Below are positions 1 through 8,875 of a stretch of DNA of 52,906 bases, piece by piece. Location: NCBI GenBank assembly GCA_949132985.1, contig CASCGD010000009.1:1-52906 (forward strand), given 5' to 3'. The stretch's first letter is position 1; each line of letters opens with the position of its first letter. Both the position numbers and the translations under genes were made by a program. The DNA is from an uncultured Lachnospiraceae bacterium. GTDB taxonomy: Bacteria; Bacillota; Clostridia; Lachnospirales; Lachnospiraceae. The notes beneath the pieces were generated by a model, which was given only the letters and a program-made list of their open reading frames with translations, was not told the DNA's origin and made no database searches.

Positions 1-293
1 TAGCAACAGGTGGTAAGCAGTACAAAGTATCCGAGGGCGATATCATTACCATTGAAAAGCTTGATGCAGCGGTTGGAGAGACTGTTACTTTTGATCAGGT
101 GATTGCTTTAAACGACGGAACCCTTAAGGTTGCAGACGACGCAAAGAACGCGACTGTAACTGCAAGCGTTGTCAAAGAGGGACGCGGCAAAAAGGTTATC
201 GTTTACAAGTATAAGAGAAAAACCGGTTATCATAAGAAAAATGGTCACAGACAGCCGTTTACGCAGGTAAAGATTGAAAAAATTAATGGCTGA
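1..293 (+). CDS. rplU: Large-subunit ribosomal protein L21 (5' end missing)
   Basis: Structural protein of the 50S subunit that binds 23S rRNA. The reading frame is open from base 3 (ATGGKQYKVSEGD) to a TGA at 291-293, so only the first few codons are missing from the window. The C-terminal part, KYKRKTGYHKKNGHRQPFT, is the most recognisable L21 signature. A GTG inside the gene at 99 could be mistaken for a start, but the frame continues upstream with L21 sequence. It is the first gene of the conserved rplU-prp-rpmA cluster, 25 bases before prp. The family assignment is secure; the leader and promoter lie outside the window. Confidence 0.96.
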   Translation, partial: ATGGKQYKVSEGDIITIEKLDAAVGETVTFDQVIALNDGTLKVADDAKNATVTASVVKEGRGKKVIVYKYKRKTGYHKKNGHRQPFTQVKIEKING

Positions 294-318
294 TCAGTTT
301 CGTAAATGGTTATAGGCT

Positions 319-648
319 ATGACAAAGGTAACGATTTACAGAGACCGTGAGGGGACATTTACCGGTTTTTGCTGTGAGGGACATTCCGGATATGCCGCGT
401 CAGGCGCGGATGTTGTGTGCGCAGGTATTTCCATACTTGTGATCAACACTGCAAACGCCATCGAAGCGCTGACACAGACAGCTGTCGATGGCGAAGCCGA
501 TGAGCAAAAGGGACGGATATCCGTATATTTTTCTTCCGGCTGCGGCCCGCAGGCAAAGCTTTTGGTAGATGCGATGATTTTAGGCTTACAGGGAATACAA
601 AAAAACTACGGGAAGAAATTCCTGTCATTCGAGTTTAAGGAGGTGTAA
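319..648 (+). CDS. prp: Ribosomal-processing cysteine protease Prp
   Basis: Cysteine protease that removes the N-terminal extension of ribosomal protein L27 before it enters the 50S subunit in Firmicutes. The 109-residue protein has the expected catalytic pair: His22 in EGHSGYA and Cys34 in GADVVCAGIS, twelve residues apart as in the family. It sits between the genes for L21 and L27, its usual place. Its stop codon overlaps the ribosome-binding site of rpmA (AAGGAGGTG), which suggests coupled translation of protease and substrate. Older annotations call it YsxB. Confidence 0.95.
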   Translation: MTKVTIYRDREGTFTGFCCEGHSGYAASGADVVCAGISILVINTANAIEALTQTAVDGEADEQKGRISVYFSSGCGPQAKLLVDAMILGLQGIQKNYGKKFLSFEFKEV

Positions 649-651
649 CCG

Positions 652-942
652 ATGTTTGAATTGAACCTTCAGTTTTTTGCACATAAAAAGGGAGTCGGCT
701 CCACAAAGAATGGTCGTGATTCCGAGTCAAAGAGATTAGGTGCAAAGAGAGCAGACGGACAGTTCGTGAAGGCTGGTAATATTATTTACAGGCAGCGCGG
801 AACCAAGATTCATCCCGGTGTGAACGTTGGAATCGGCGGTGATGATACATTGTTTGCTCTGAAAAGCGGCGTGTTGAGATTTGAGAGAAAGGGTAGAGAC
901 AAGAAGCAGGCTTGTGTTTATCCGGTAGCTGAAAACGAGTAA
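652..942 (+). CDS. rpmA: Large-subunit ribosomal protein L27 precursor
   Basis: 50S protein whose N-terminal tail reaches the peptidyl-transferase centre. The 96-residue product begins [17 protein letters not shown]. The part up to QFF matches the Firmicutes-type extension that Prp removes, so mature L27 should begin at Ala10 (AHKKG). The globular domain [17 protein letters not shown] and the C-terminal part are typical. The start at 652 is supported by AAGGAGGTG eight to ten bases upstream, overlapping the prp stop. The extension makes Prp essential for forming active L27; this is family knowledge, not shown here. Confidence 0.96.
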   Translation: MFELNLQFFAHKKGVGSTKNGRDSESKRLGAKRADGQFVKAGNIIYRQRGTKIHPGVNVGIGGDDTLFALKSGVLRFERKGRDKKQACVYPVAENE

Positions 943-949
943 GACGTAG

Positions 950-2326
<1,377 letters not shown>

Positions 2327-2342
2327 TGCTGGAGGAAAGCCA

Positions 2343-2639
2343 ATGGAATTTACGAGTAAACAGCGCTCCTATCTGAAGGGGCTTGCAAGTACGGAGGATG
2401 CGATTTTTCAGATCGGAAAGTCCTCAGTTACACCCGCGATGATACAGGCCATCAGTGACGCGCTGGAGAAGCGGGAGCTGATTAAAATTTCCGTGCTGAA
2501 AAACTGTAAGGATGACCCGAGGGAGCTTGCGGAGATAGTGGCGGAGCGCACGCGTTCAAACGTTGTGATCGTGATCGGCAAAAAGATTGTTTTGTACCGC
2601 CCGAACAGAAAGTATCCGAAGATTGTTCTTCCAAAGTAG
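2343..2639 (+). CDS. yhbY: YhbY-family CRM-domain RNA-binding protein
   Basis: Small RNA-binding protein of the CRM fold that associates with pre-50S particles. ATG 2343 is preceded by GGAGGAAAGCC, and the 98-residue product MEFTSKQRSYLKGLA has the normal family length; the longer open frame overlapping the end of obgE is discarded. The family landmarks are FQIGKSSVTPAMIQAISDAL and VVIVIGKKIVLYR. It follows obgE by 16 bases and precedes nadD by 9, so it is part of the same ribosome-assembly operon. Confidence 0.93.
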   Translation: MEFTSKQRSYLKGLASTEDAIFQIGKSSVTPAMIQAISDALEKRELIKISVLKNCKDDPRELAEIVAERTRSNVVIVIGKKIVLYRPNRKYPKIVLPK

Positions 2640-2648
2640 AGGTGCCGC

Positions 2649-3260
2649 ATGAGAAAAATCGGCATAATGGGAGGTACGTTCAACCCCGTTCACAACGGAC
2701 ATCTTCTGATCGCCGAGAATGCCCGGTCACAGCTGTTTCTCGATGAGGTGCGTTTTATTCCCAACGGGGCACCGCCGCACAAAACAGATGCGGATATTGA
2801 GAGCGGCGAACACAGGCTTCGTATGGTTGCTCTTGCGATCGAAGGTAATCCGGCCTTCGTGGCGGATGACCGGGAACTTCGCGAAAAACGGGTGAGCTAT
2901 TCCTGCCTGACATTGCAGGAGCTTCACGAGGAATTCCCAGGGGATGCACTTATTTTTATCATGGGAGGGGATTCCCTGCGGGATTTTAAGACCTGGTATC
3001 ACCCGGAAATTATCTGCAAATATGCCACGCTTGCCGCGGCGGTCCGCGATGAGTGTGACAGAGATCAGCTTTCTGACTACGCAAAAGAGTTAAGGCGGCT
3101 TTACGGCGCAGACGTGCAGCTGATACAAACACCGAATCTGTCGGTGAGTTCCAGCAGCCTGCGCAAACGCGTGCGCATGAAGGAGACGATCCGCTATCAG
3201 GTTCCGGAAAATGTGCGCGTTTATATTTCGGAAAATCAATTGTACACCGAAAACCGATAA
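2649..3260 (+). CDS. nadD: Nicotinate-nucleotide adenylyltransferase
   Basis: Converts nicotinate mononucleotide plus ATP to deamido-NAD in NAD synthesis. The 203-residue protein begins with the nucleotidyltransferase signature GGTFNPVHNGHLLIAE (the GxFxPxHxGH motif) and ends with the SSSLRKRV motif that corresponds to the family's ISSTxIR signature. The start at 2649 follows AGAGGTG, which overlaps the yhbY stop region. Next to yqeK and rsfS it has the standard Firmicutes gene order. Confidence 0.95.
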   Translation: MRKIGIMGGTFNPVHNGHLLIAENARSQLFLDEVRFIPNGAPPHKTDADIESGEHRLRMVALAIEGNPAFVADDRELREKRVSYSCLTLQELHEEFPGDALIFIMGGDSLRDFKTWYHPEIICKYATLAAAVRDECDRDQLSDYAKELRRLYGADVQLIQTPNLSVSSSSLRKRVRMKETIRYQVPENVRVYISENQLYTENR

Positions 3261-3287
3261 CGCTTCAGCAGCCTGGAGGGATGAACA

Positions 3288-3857
3288 ATGGATGAGAAAA
3301 TTTTGAAGCTGCAGCACAAGATGAAAAAAAAATTGGATGAATACCGCTATGAGCATACGCTGGGTGTCATGTACACGGCCGCAGCACTTGCCATGAGCCA
3401 TGAGGTAGATATGGAAAGGGCGCTGCTCGCAGGACTTTTGCATGACTGTGCAAAATGTTATTCCGATGAAAAAAAACTGGCGCTGTGCAAAAAATACCAT
3501 GTTCACCTGGCCGATATCGAAAAGAAAAATACGGCGCTCATACATGCGCGGCTTGGAGCGGTACTGGCAAAGGAAAAATATGGAATTGACGACGACGAGG
3601 TGTGTCATGCTATTTCCAGCCATACGACCGGAGCACCTGCCATGAGCCGTCTCCAGCAGATTATTTTTATTGCGGACTACATTGAGCCTCACAGAGACCG
3701 TGCGGGAAATCTTGACATCATTCGGCGTGCGGCATTTAAGAATCTGGATGAAGCCTGCCGCCTGATCCTGCAAGATACGATAAAATATCTCAAAAATTCA
3801 CCGAAACTGGTTGACCCGATGACAAAAGAAACCTATGATTATTATATGTGTGAATAA
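3288..3857 (+). CDS. yqeK: YqeK-type HD phosphohydrolase (diadenosine tetraphosphatase)
   Basis: HD-domain hydrolase; characterised YqeK members cleave Ap4A symmetrically to ADP. The 189-residue protein has the metal-binding pattern YEHTLGVMYTA, LLAGLLHDCAK (the HD pair), AISSHTTG and IIFIADYIEPHR. The start at 3288 is preceded by GGAGGG. The position between nadD and rsfS agrees with other Firmicutes. The distal metal ligands look intact, so it should be active. Confidence 0.92.
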   Translation: MDEKILKLQHKMKKKLDEYRYEHTLGVMYTAAALAMSHEVDMERALLAGLLHDCAKCYSDEKKLALCKKYHVHLADIEKKNTALIHARLGAVLAKEKYGIDDDEVCHAISSHTTGAPAMSRLQQIIFIADYIEPHRDRAGNLDIIRRAAFKNLDEACRLILQDTIKYLKNSPKLVDPMTKETYDYYMCE

Positions 3858-3882
3858 TATATGATTTAAGGAGGAAGGCAAA

Positions 3883-4233
3883 ATGACAGAAAGTGCAAAA
3901 TATGCAAAAATCGCTTACGATGCATTGGCGGACAAAAAGGGCGAGAACATCAAGATTATCGATATCAGCGGTGTTTCTCCGATGGCAGACTATTTTATCA
4001 TCGCCGACGGTGCAAATCCAAACCAGCTCCAGGCCATGTGCGACGCCGTGGATGAAGCGCTCCATGAGGCAGGATGTCAGCTAAAGCAGACGGAGGGAAA
4101 CCGCAATTCCACATGGATTCTCATGGATTATACGGATATTATCGTGCATGTATTTTCCAGGGAAGACCGTCTGTTTTACGATTTGGAGCGCATCTGGACG
4201 GACGGAAAAGAGATTTCCCCGGATGAACTGTAG
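3883..4233 (+). CDS. rsfS: Ribosome silencing factor RsfS
   Basis: Binds L14 on the 50S subunit and blocks subunit joining when translation must be reduced. The 116-residue product contains the family core DKKGENIKIIDIS, ADYFIIADGAN and the C-terminal WILMDYTDIIVHVF with FYDLERIW. ATG 3883 has a strong AAGGAGGAAGG site. It is the last gene of the nadD-yqeK-rsfS group; a 71-base gap follows. Confidence 0.95.
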   Translation: MTESAKYAKIAYDALADKKGENIKIIDISGVSPMADYFIIADGANPNQLQAMCDAVDEALHEAGCQLKQTEGNRNSTWILMDYTDIIVHVFSREDRLFYDLERIWTDGKEISPDEL

Positions 4234-4304
4234 AAGGTAAATTTTTTGACGGCATGCCCGCAGGTTTTGCCGCCGGGCACTGCATTGTAGAAAGGTCAAC
4301 AGCT

Positions 4305-5216
4305 ATGAAAAAAAATCCTGTTTTGGTCATTATGGCAGCCGGGCTCGGCAGCCGTTACGGAGGACTCAAACAGCTTGATGCAATGGATGAGAATGGGCAT
4401 CGACTGATTGACTATGCTGTTTTCGACGCAAAAAGAGCAGGCTTTGAGACCGTTTTTTTCATTATTCGCGAGGAAAATCATGACGATTTTCATGAGCTGA
4501 TCGGTAAGCGTATGGCTTCGTCCATAGATGTGAACTATATTTATCAAAGTATTCATGCTCTGCCGGAAGGCTTTGCTCTTCCAGAGGAACGAAAGAAACC
4601 GCTCGGCACCGGACATGCGGTTTGGTGTTGTCGTGAAAAGATCGATACGTCCTTTATAGTCATCAATGCGGACGATTATTACGGCGTCAGTGCGTATGCC
4701 AGAATGTATGATTATTTCAAACAGCTTCCGGAGGACGGGAGGGGTGCCTATGCCATGGCCGGCTTTCGGCTGGAACGCACACTGAGCGAGCACGGAACCG
4801 TGGCGCGGGGAATCTGCCGGCTGGACGCGGACGACTATCTTTTGTCAGTCGATGAACAGACCGCAATCGAAAAAAAGGGCGGGCATATCTGCTGCGGAGA
4901 AACCGTTTTGGAGCCGGACACTGTCGTATCAATGAATATGTGGGGCTTTACGCCGGACATTTTTGCCATGTTAGATGAGGGTCTGCGGAGGTTTTTGACA
5001 TCGGAGCTTTTAAGTAATCCGCAGAAAGGCGAATATTATCTGCCGATGGAGATTGGAAGGATGCTTGATGAGAAGCGTGTGCGCGTGCGTGTACTTCCGG
5101 TCAGTGAGCAGTGGTACGGTGTTACCTATCAGGAGGACAAGCCCCTTGTACAGGCTGCACTTTCACGGAAAAGGGATGCGGGGGTATATCCCGGGCAGCT
5201 GTGGAACCAGGAGTAG
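4305..5216 (+). CDS. Nucleotidyltransferase, sugar-nucleotide type
   Basis: GT-A-fold nucleotidyltransferase related to sugar-1-phosphate and MobA-like enzymes. The 303 residues begin with the nucleotide-binding signature VIMAAGLGSRYGGLKQLD, followed by an INADDYYG metal-binding segment. GTGHAVWC and MNMWGFTPDIF are also typical of the group. ATG 4305 is used because of an AAAGG site 10 bases upstream; the open frame extends to 4254 without homology. The substrate cannot be read from the sequence. It is followed after only 8 bases by the receiver-alarmone synthetase gene, so the two are probably co-transcribed, although no functional link is known to me. Confidence 0.8.
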   Translation: MKKNPVLVIMAAGLGSRYGGLKQLDAMDENGHRLIDYAVFDAKRAGFETVFFIIREENHDDFHELIGKRMASSIDVNYIYQSIHALPEGFALPEERKKPLGTGHAVWCCREKIDTSFIVINADDYYGVSAYARMYDYFKQLPEDGRGAYAMAGFRLERTLSEHGTVARGICRLDADDYLLSVDEQTAIEKKGGHICCGETVLEPDTVVSMNMWGFTPDIFAMLDEGLRRFLTSELLSNPQKGEYYLPMEIGRMLDEKRVRVRVLPVSEQWYGVTYQEDKPLVQAALSRKRDAGVYPGQLWNQE

Positions 5217-5224
5217 AACATAAC

Positions 5225-6295
5225 ATGCAAAAGATATTGATTGTGGACGATGCAGAGCTAAACCGTGAGCTGCTGCGGAGTATCCTTGAAGATGACTTTG
5301 AAATTGAAACAGCTGAGAACGGCAAGGTAGCGCTGCAAAAGCTTCAGGCGTACCATAGAAAAATCGCAGCGCTTCTGTTGGATCTGAGGATGCCGGAAAT
5401 GAACGGCTTCGACGTGATTTCCGAATTGAGGATTATGGGGTACATGGATGATATGCCGGTGCTCATCATCAGCGGCGAACATGCGGTTGAGATCGAAAAC
5501 CGGTGTTTGGAGCTTGGTGCATCGGATTTTATTCACAAACCATTTGAAACATCCATCGTCAGAAACAGGGTTAAAAATACGATCGATCTGTTCAACTGCA
5601 AAAATCAACTGCAGCAAAAGGTGTGGGAGCAGGAGGAAGCACTGAAAAAGCAGCGTGAAATCATACAGCTGCAGGCGGAAAAACTGAGTGAAGCCAAGTC
5701 CTTCCATAAGCTTATGGTGGAGTACCGCTCCGTCATGCGCGAGGTTGAGTCCCGTCTGCACGTATTAAGCGATATGTTTTCCGAGGAGTACAAGCGCAAT
5801 CCCTTTGAGTCCATCAAGTGCAGGCTGAAGTCACCCGAGAGCATCTATAGGAAGCTTGAGAAGAGGGGATATCCACTGACCGTTGAGAGTATTCAGGAAA
5901 ATCTCACGGACGTGGCCGGTGTACGTGTGATCTGTTCATTCCCGGATGATATTTACCGTCTGGCAGAGCTTTTGAGCCGGCAGGACGATATCATTCTGCT
6001 ACGGAAAAAAGACTATATAAAGACACCAAAGGAGAACGGTTACCGGAGCCTTCATTTAATTTTGAGCGTGCCGGTTTTTTTGCCGCATGAAAAAAAATAT
6101 ATGAAGGCAGAGGTACAGTTCCGCACAATCGCCATGGACTTTTGGGCAAGCCTGGAGCACAAGCTGAAATATAAAAAGAATATTGAGAATACGGATGAGA
6201 TTGGGGTGCAGTTGAAAGAATGTGCCGACTCCATAGAATCTCTGGACTATCGGATGCAGGAGATTCGGGATAAAATATTTTTCGTTCAGGATTAG
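5225..6295 (+). CDS. Response-regulator receiver fused to a RelA/SpoT-type (p)ppGpp synthetase
   Basis: A 356-residue two-domain protein. Residues 1-120 are a receiver domain with the acidic pair Asp8-Asp9, phosphoacceptor Asp53 in LLLDLRMPEMNG, Ser83 and Lys105, all as expected for phosphorylation. A charged, probably coiled-coil linker (about 125-175) leads to a small alarmone synthetase domain (about 180-356). That domain contains RLKSPESIYRKL, the DVAGVRVIC strand (Asp229, Arg234), KDYIKTPKENGYRSLH (Tyr273) and EVQFRTIAMDFWASLEHKLKY (Glu296). There is no hydrolase domain and no TGS or ACT domain. ATG 5225 is preferred over the longer frame from 5111 because the receiver domain starts there. 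No histidine kinase is near. It should make pppGpp or ppGpp under phosphorylation control, which is inference. Confidence 0.88.
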   Translation: MQKILIVDDAELNRELLRSILEDDFEIETAENGKVALQKLQAYHRKIAALLLDLRMPEMNGFDVISELRIMGYMDDMPVLIISGEHAVEIENRCLELGASDFIHKPFETSIVRNRVKNTIDLFNCKNQLQQKVWEQEEALKKQREIIQLQAEKLSEAKSFHKLMVEYRSVMREVESRLHVLSDMFSEEYKRNPFESIKCRLKSPESIYRKLEKRGYPLTVESIQENLTDVAGVRVICSFPDDIYRLAELLSRQDDIILLRKKDYIKTPKENGYRSLHLILSVPVFLPHEKKYMKAEVQFRTIAMDFWASLEHKLKYKKNIENTDEIGVQLKECADSIESLDYRMQEIRDKIFFVQD

Positions 6296-6300
6296 AGAAT

Positions 6301-6355
6301 CAAATACCCCGCTGTAAGCTGCGGGGTATTTGACCCTCGCGGTATTCGTCAAATA
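6301..6355. terminator. Strong 12-bp hairpin with an overlapping alternative stem
   Basis: CAAATACCCCGC (6301-6312) pairs perfectly with GCGGGGTATTTG (6321-6332) around 8 bases. It lies five bases after the synthetase stop and between convergent genes, so it is a likely terminator. TATTTGAC (6327-6334) can instead pair with GTCAAATA (6348-6355), which would break the first stem. The shared hexamer makes the two stems mutually exclusive. Confidence 0.6.
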
Positions 6356-6577
6356 TCCATGTAAAAATGGCTATTTTTCTCATTGCTCGCGGGAATAACA
6401 GGGACAGGATACCTGCCCCTTGAAATAATTGTACACAGACTCAGAGAATGAGCCGGCAGCTATAAAAACGGAACCATAGAAATCAGGAACGCCAGATGTA
6501 AAAATCGTCTGACATTTTTCATGCTTAAAAGGTATATGGCGACGGGCAGTGGATTTACCTGCCCACCTGAAAAATAT
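6356..6577. other. Non-coding stretch between convergent genes
   Basis: No open frame here looks like a gene; a short frame reading over the lexA 3' end has no recognisable content. It contains GACAGGATACCTGCCC-type partial palindromes and a second hairpin, GGGCAG (6545-6550) with CTGCCC further on. Such GC-rich inverted motifs beside the 6301 hairpin are reminiscent of intergenic repeat elements, but one copy cannot show that. Confidence 0.4.
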
Positions 6578-7195
6578 TTACTGAAGGAAACGGAGTACGC
6601 CGAACACCTTCCCAAGAATTTCACAATCATCCACAATGATCGGACTCATCGTATCGTTTTCCGGCTGGAGGCGGTAGTGTCCGTCTTCCTTATAAAATGT
6701 CTTTACCGTGGCGGAATCGTCAACGAGCGCCACAACCATCTCACCGTTTTGCGCTGTGGACTGCCGCTGTACAAGAACGGTGTCGCCGTTTAAAATCCCC
6801 GCATTAATCATGCTATCACCCTTCACCTTTAACATAAAGCTCTCGGAATTTGGCATATATTCCACGGGAATCGGAAAGTAATCCACAATATTCTGCTCCG
6901 CAAGAATCGGCTCACCAGCAGCCACCTGTCCGATCATCGGCACATTTACCACCTCACGCCTTGTAAGGTTAAACTCATCATCCAAAATCTCAATCGCCCG
7001 GGGCTTGGTAGGGTCTCGGCGGATATAGCCGTTTTTCTCGAGTGTCTCTAAATGGGAGTGTACGGAAGAGGTGGATTTAAGGTGGACCGCCTCGCAGATC
7101 TCCCGGACAGCCGGCGGATAGCCGCGCTGTAAAATTTCGTGCTTAATATATTCTAAAATCTCGCGTTGCTTGTCACTGATTTTCTTTGCTGACAT
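6578..7195 (-). CDS. lexA: LexA repressor of the SOS response
   Basis: Transcriptional repressor that self-cleaves with RecA after DNA damage. The start is taken at ATG 7195, with AGGAGGG eight bases upstream, giving MSAKKISDKQREILEYI and 205 residues, the usual size; the frame is open to 7294 without homology. The winged-helix N-terminal domain (1-70) is followed by cleavage site Ala93-Gly94 (QVAAGEP), catalytic Ser128 (KGDSMINAGI) and Lys165 (DDSATVKTF). It diverges from a LysM gene across LexA-like operators, the same layout as lexA-yneA in Bacillus, so autoregulation is expected. Confidence 0.97.
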   Translation of the reverse strand: MSAKKISDKQREILEYIKHEILQRGYPPAVREICEAVHLKSTSSVHSHLETLEKNGYIRRDPTKPRAIEILDDEFNLTRREVVNVPMIGQVAAGEPILAEQNIVDYFPIPVEYMPNSESFMLKVKGDSMINAGILNGDTVLVQRQSTAQNGEMVVALVDDSATVKTFYKEDGHYRLQPENDTMSPIIVDDCEILGKVFGVLRFLQ

Positions 7196-7293
7196 ATAAT
7201 ACCCTCCTGCTTCAATCGGTATCGGCATGCGCCTTCCTGCGTTACCTGCCGTTTTATCGGAAGGCAGATACGCATATAAATTGTTCCATTTCA

Positions 7294-7322
7294 ACTATAC
7301 CATATCCCAATAAAAAAAGCAA
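7294..7322 (-). promoter_or_regulatory. Candidate lexA promoter
   Basis: On the minus strand TTGCTT (7322-7317), a 17-base spacer and TATAGT (7299-7294) make a reasonable sigma-A promoter about 100 bases upstream of the lexA start. One LexA-like box begins about 10 bases upstream of its -35. Confidence 0.5.
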
Positions 7323-7332
7323 ACAAATTTTC

Positions 7333-7416
7333 GGAATGTATGTTTGTTTTTTTGTTGACAAACAGTTGTTCTGATGATATATTTTAAAAAGAACAGCTGT
7401 TCCGAACGGACGTTTT
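7333..7416. promoter_or_regulatory. Cluster of LexA (SOS) box-like operators
   Basis: Four sites resemble the Firmicutes box CGAACRNRYGTTYC. They are 7403-7416 (CGAACGGACGTTTT, 13 of 14), 7390-7403 (AGAACAGCTGTTCC, 12 of 14, with a perfect GAAC-N4-GTTC core), 7359-7372 (CAAACAGTTGTTCT, 11 of 14) and 7333-7346 (GGAATGTATGTTTG, 11 of 14). The 7359 site overlaps the -35 of the rightward promoter. The consensus is quoted from memory. Confidence 0.75.
7355..7383 (+). promoter_or_regulatory. Sigma-A promoter of the LysM/YneA-like gene
   Basis: TTGACA (7355-7360), exactly 17 bases, then TATATT (7378-7383): a near-consensus promoter reading toward the LysM gene. Two LexA-like boxes lie just downstream and one lies over the -35 and spacer, so it should be silent until SOS induction. 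Confidence 0.8.
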
Positions 7417-7458
7417 TACTCAAACACCGATCAAAGATCGGTATAAGGGGGTATACAG

Positions 7459-7788
7459 ATGAGAACAATACGGCGCATGGTAAACACACCTTTCTTCAAA
7501 AAATTTATTTGCCTTTCAGGTATTCTGATTGTGCTCCTGCTCTGTATTTTTGCACTGAGCACTCTGGCCAAGGCAAAGCGCGCCCGGGCGGCTCAAATCG
7601 AACGGCTGACCGCATATGAGAGCGTATACATTTCCAGCGGCGACTCCCTCTGGAGCATCGCACAGCAATACCGCGGCAATCAGGATACCGCGGTATTTGT
7701 AGAAAACTTGAAAATGCTGAATGGTTTGTCCTCCGATCATATTCAGGAAGGGTACTATATTCTGGTTCCTGTCACAACGACCTTGTAG
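7459..7788 (+). CDS. YneA-like LysM protein, probable SOS cell-division inhibitor
   Basis: A 109-residue protein with a positively charged N-terminus, one membrane segment (about 17-36, KFICLSGILIVLLLCIFALS) and a C-terminal LysM domain (about 54-105; YISSGDSLWSIAQQY to LVPV). Size, order of parts and position divergent from lexA match Bacillus YneA, an SOS-induced protein that delays septation during DNA damage. The upstream promoter carries several LexA-like boxes. AAGGGGGT lies 8 bases before ATG 7459. Sequence similarity in this family is low, so I leave the symbol blank; the functional call rests on architecture and context. Confidence 0.8.
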   Translation: MRTIRRMVNTPFFKKFICLSGILIVLLLCIFALSTLAKAKRARAAQIERLTAYESVYISSGDSLWSIAQQYRGNQDTAVFVENLKMLNGLSSDHIQEGYYILVPVTTTL

Positions 7789-7813
7789 ATTGGCGGGTTC
7801 GCAGGCAAGTGAT

Positions 7814-8875
7814 TTATTCATCCATCGGCTTATCCCGAAGCTGTACGACACGCCCGGCCATGCGGCGCCGTTCATCCGCCTGTGCCGCATAGTGGCGTCT
7901 CGTCGTGTTGACATCCTTGTGGCCGAGCACGTCCGCCACGAGATAGATGTCACCGGTTTCCTGATAGAGCGTTGTACCGTAGGTACTGCGCAGCTTGTGA
8001 GGTGTAATATTTTTTACGGTGGTCACGAGCCTGGAATATTTCTTTACCAGATTTTCCACGGATCGCACCTGGATCCGTTTGCGCTGTATGGAGAGAAAAA
8101 GAGCGTTGCCATGTCCATCCGCCGCTTCCATCGTTTCCCGCTCCTCCAGATAATCCAGCAATGCGTCCGCTACCTCATCGCTGAAATATACGACTACCTC
8201 AGCGCCGCCCTTGCGGTGTATCTTGATGCCATTGTTTTTGAAATCCAGATCGTCGATATCCAGACCAACGCACTCCGACACACGGATTCCGGTGCCGAGC
8301 ATCAGTGTCATCATTGCCAGGTCTCTGGTTTTGGTCTGCTCATGGTACTTTCGCTGACGTTCCGTCAGCTTTTCGCCGGATTCCACCTGATCTAAGAGCA
8401 GAGCGACCTCATCAATGTCGAGACGGGTGATATTTTTCTCGTGAATTTTCGGCGTTGACACCAGTGCCGGCGGGTTTTTTTCAATCATCTCTTTCTTAAA
8501 AAAATAATTGTAAAGACTGCGCAGACTCGCAAGTTTTCTGGCAAGCCCCCGCTCGTCGTTCGTGTGTTCCACGCCGTTTTTTTCATAATATTTCAGATAG
8601 GAGAGATACTCCTCGATATCAAGCGCCGTCACCTCGTCCAGAAGTGAGAGGGGATAGTCCGTGACCGGCATTTTCCCGTAAACAGGATTATTGTCATGTA
8701 TGTACTCAAAAAAAATGCCAAGATCATAGGCGTACGCCAGCCTTGTCCGTGAAGATGTCGTCGGCTCAATGCCTACAAAATACTCACGGCAGAACTTCGG
8801 CAGAACCAGAAGCTGCTCCCGCAGCCGGACGGCATTTGTGATGTTTACTTTTTCGTGATATGCTTTTTCCTTCAA
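7814..8875 (-). CDS. Tyrosine recombinase, XerC/XerD-like
   Basis: Site-specific DNA recombinase of the integrase family, 353 residues. The N-terminal SAM-like core-binding domain (about 25-130) precedes the catalytic domain with Arg198 (GTGIRVSEC), Lys222 (HRKGG), His293 and Arg296 (TPHKLRSTYG), His319 (LGHKDVNTT) and nucleophile Tyr329 (RRHY). All key residues are present. The start is TTG 8875, with AAAGGAG about eight bases upstream. No element ends or cargo surround it, so a housekeeping chromosome recombinase is more likely than a mobile-element integrase. It is convergent with the YneA-like gene, 25 bases away. Confidence 0.88.
   Translation of the reverse strand: MKEKAYHEKVNITNAVRLREQLLVLPKFCREYFVGIEPTTSSRTRLAYAYDLGIFFEYIHDNNPVYGKMPVTDYPLSLLDEVTALDIEEYLSYLKYYEKNGVEHTNDERGLARKLASLRSLYNYFFKKEMIEKNPPALVSTPKIHEKNITRLDIDEVALLLDQVESGEKLTERQRKYHEQTKTRDLAMMTLMLGTGIRVSECVGLDIDDLDFKNNGIKIHRKGGAEVVVYFSDEVADALLDYLEERETMEAADGHGNALFLSIQRKRIQVRSVENLVKKYSRLVTTVKNITPHKLRSTYGTTLYQETGDIYLVADVLGHKDVNTTRRHYAAQADERRRMAGRVVQLRDKPMDE

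Noticed and set aside
3090-3773. A 227-codon minus-strand open frame
   Set aside because: Antisense to nadD and yqeK, both securely identified; no homology visible.
7721-8395. A 224-codon plus-strand open frame
   Set aside because: Antisense to the catalytic domain of the tyrosine recombinase; composition is that of a reverse complement.
7814-8875. Recombinase as integrase of a mobile element
   Set aside because: No attachment-site repeats, excisionase or cargo genes nearby; neighbours are chromosomal core genes.
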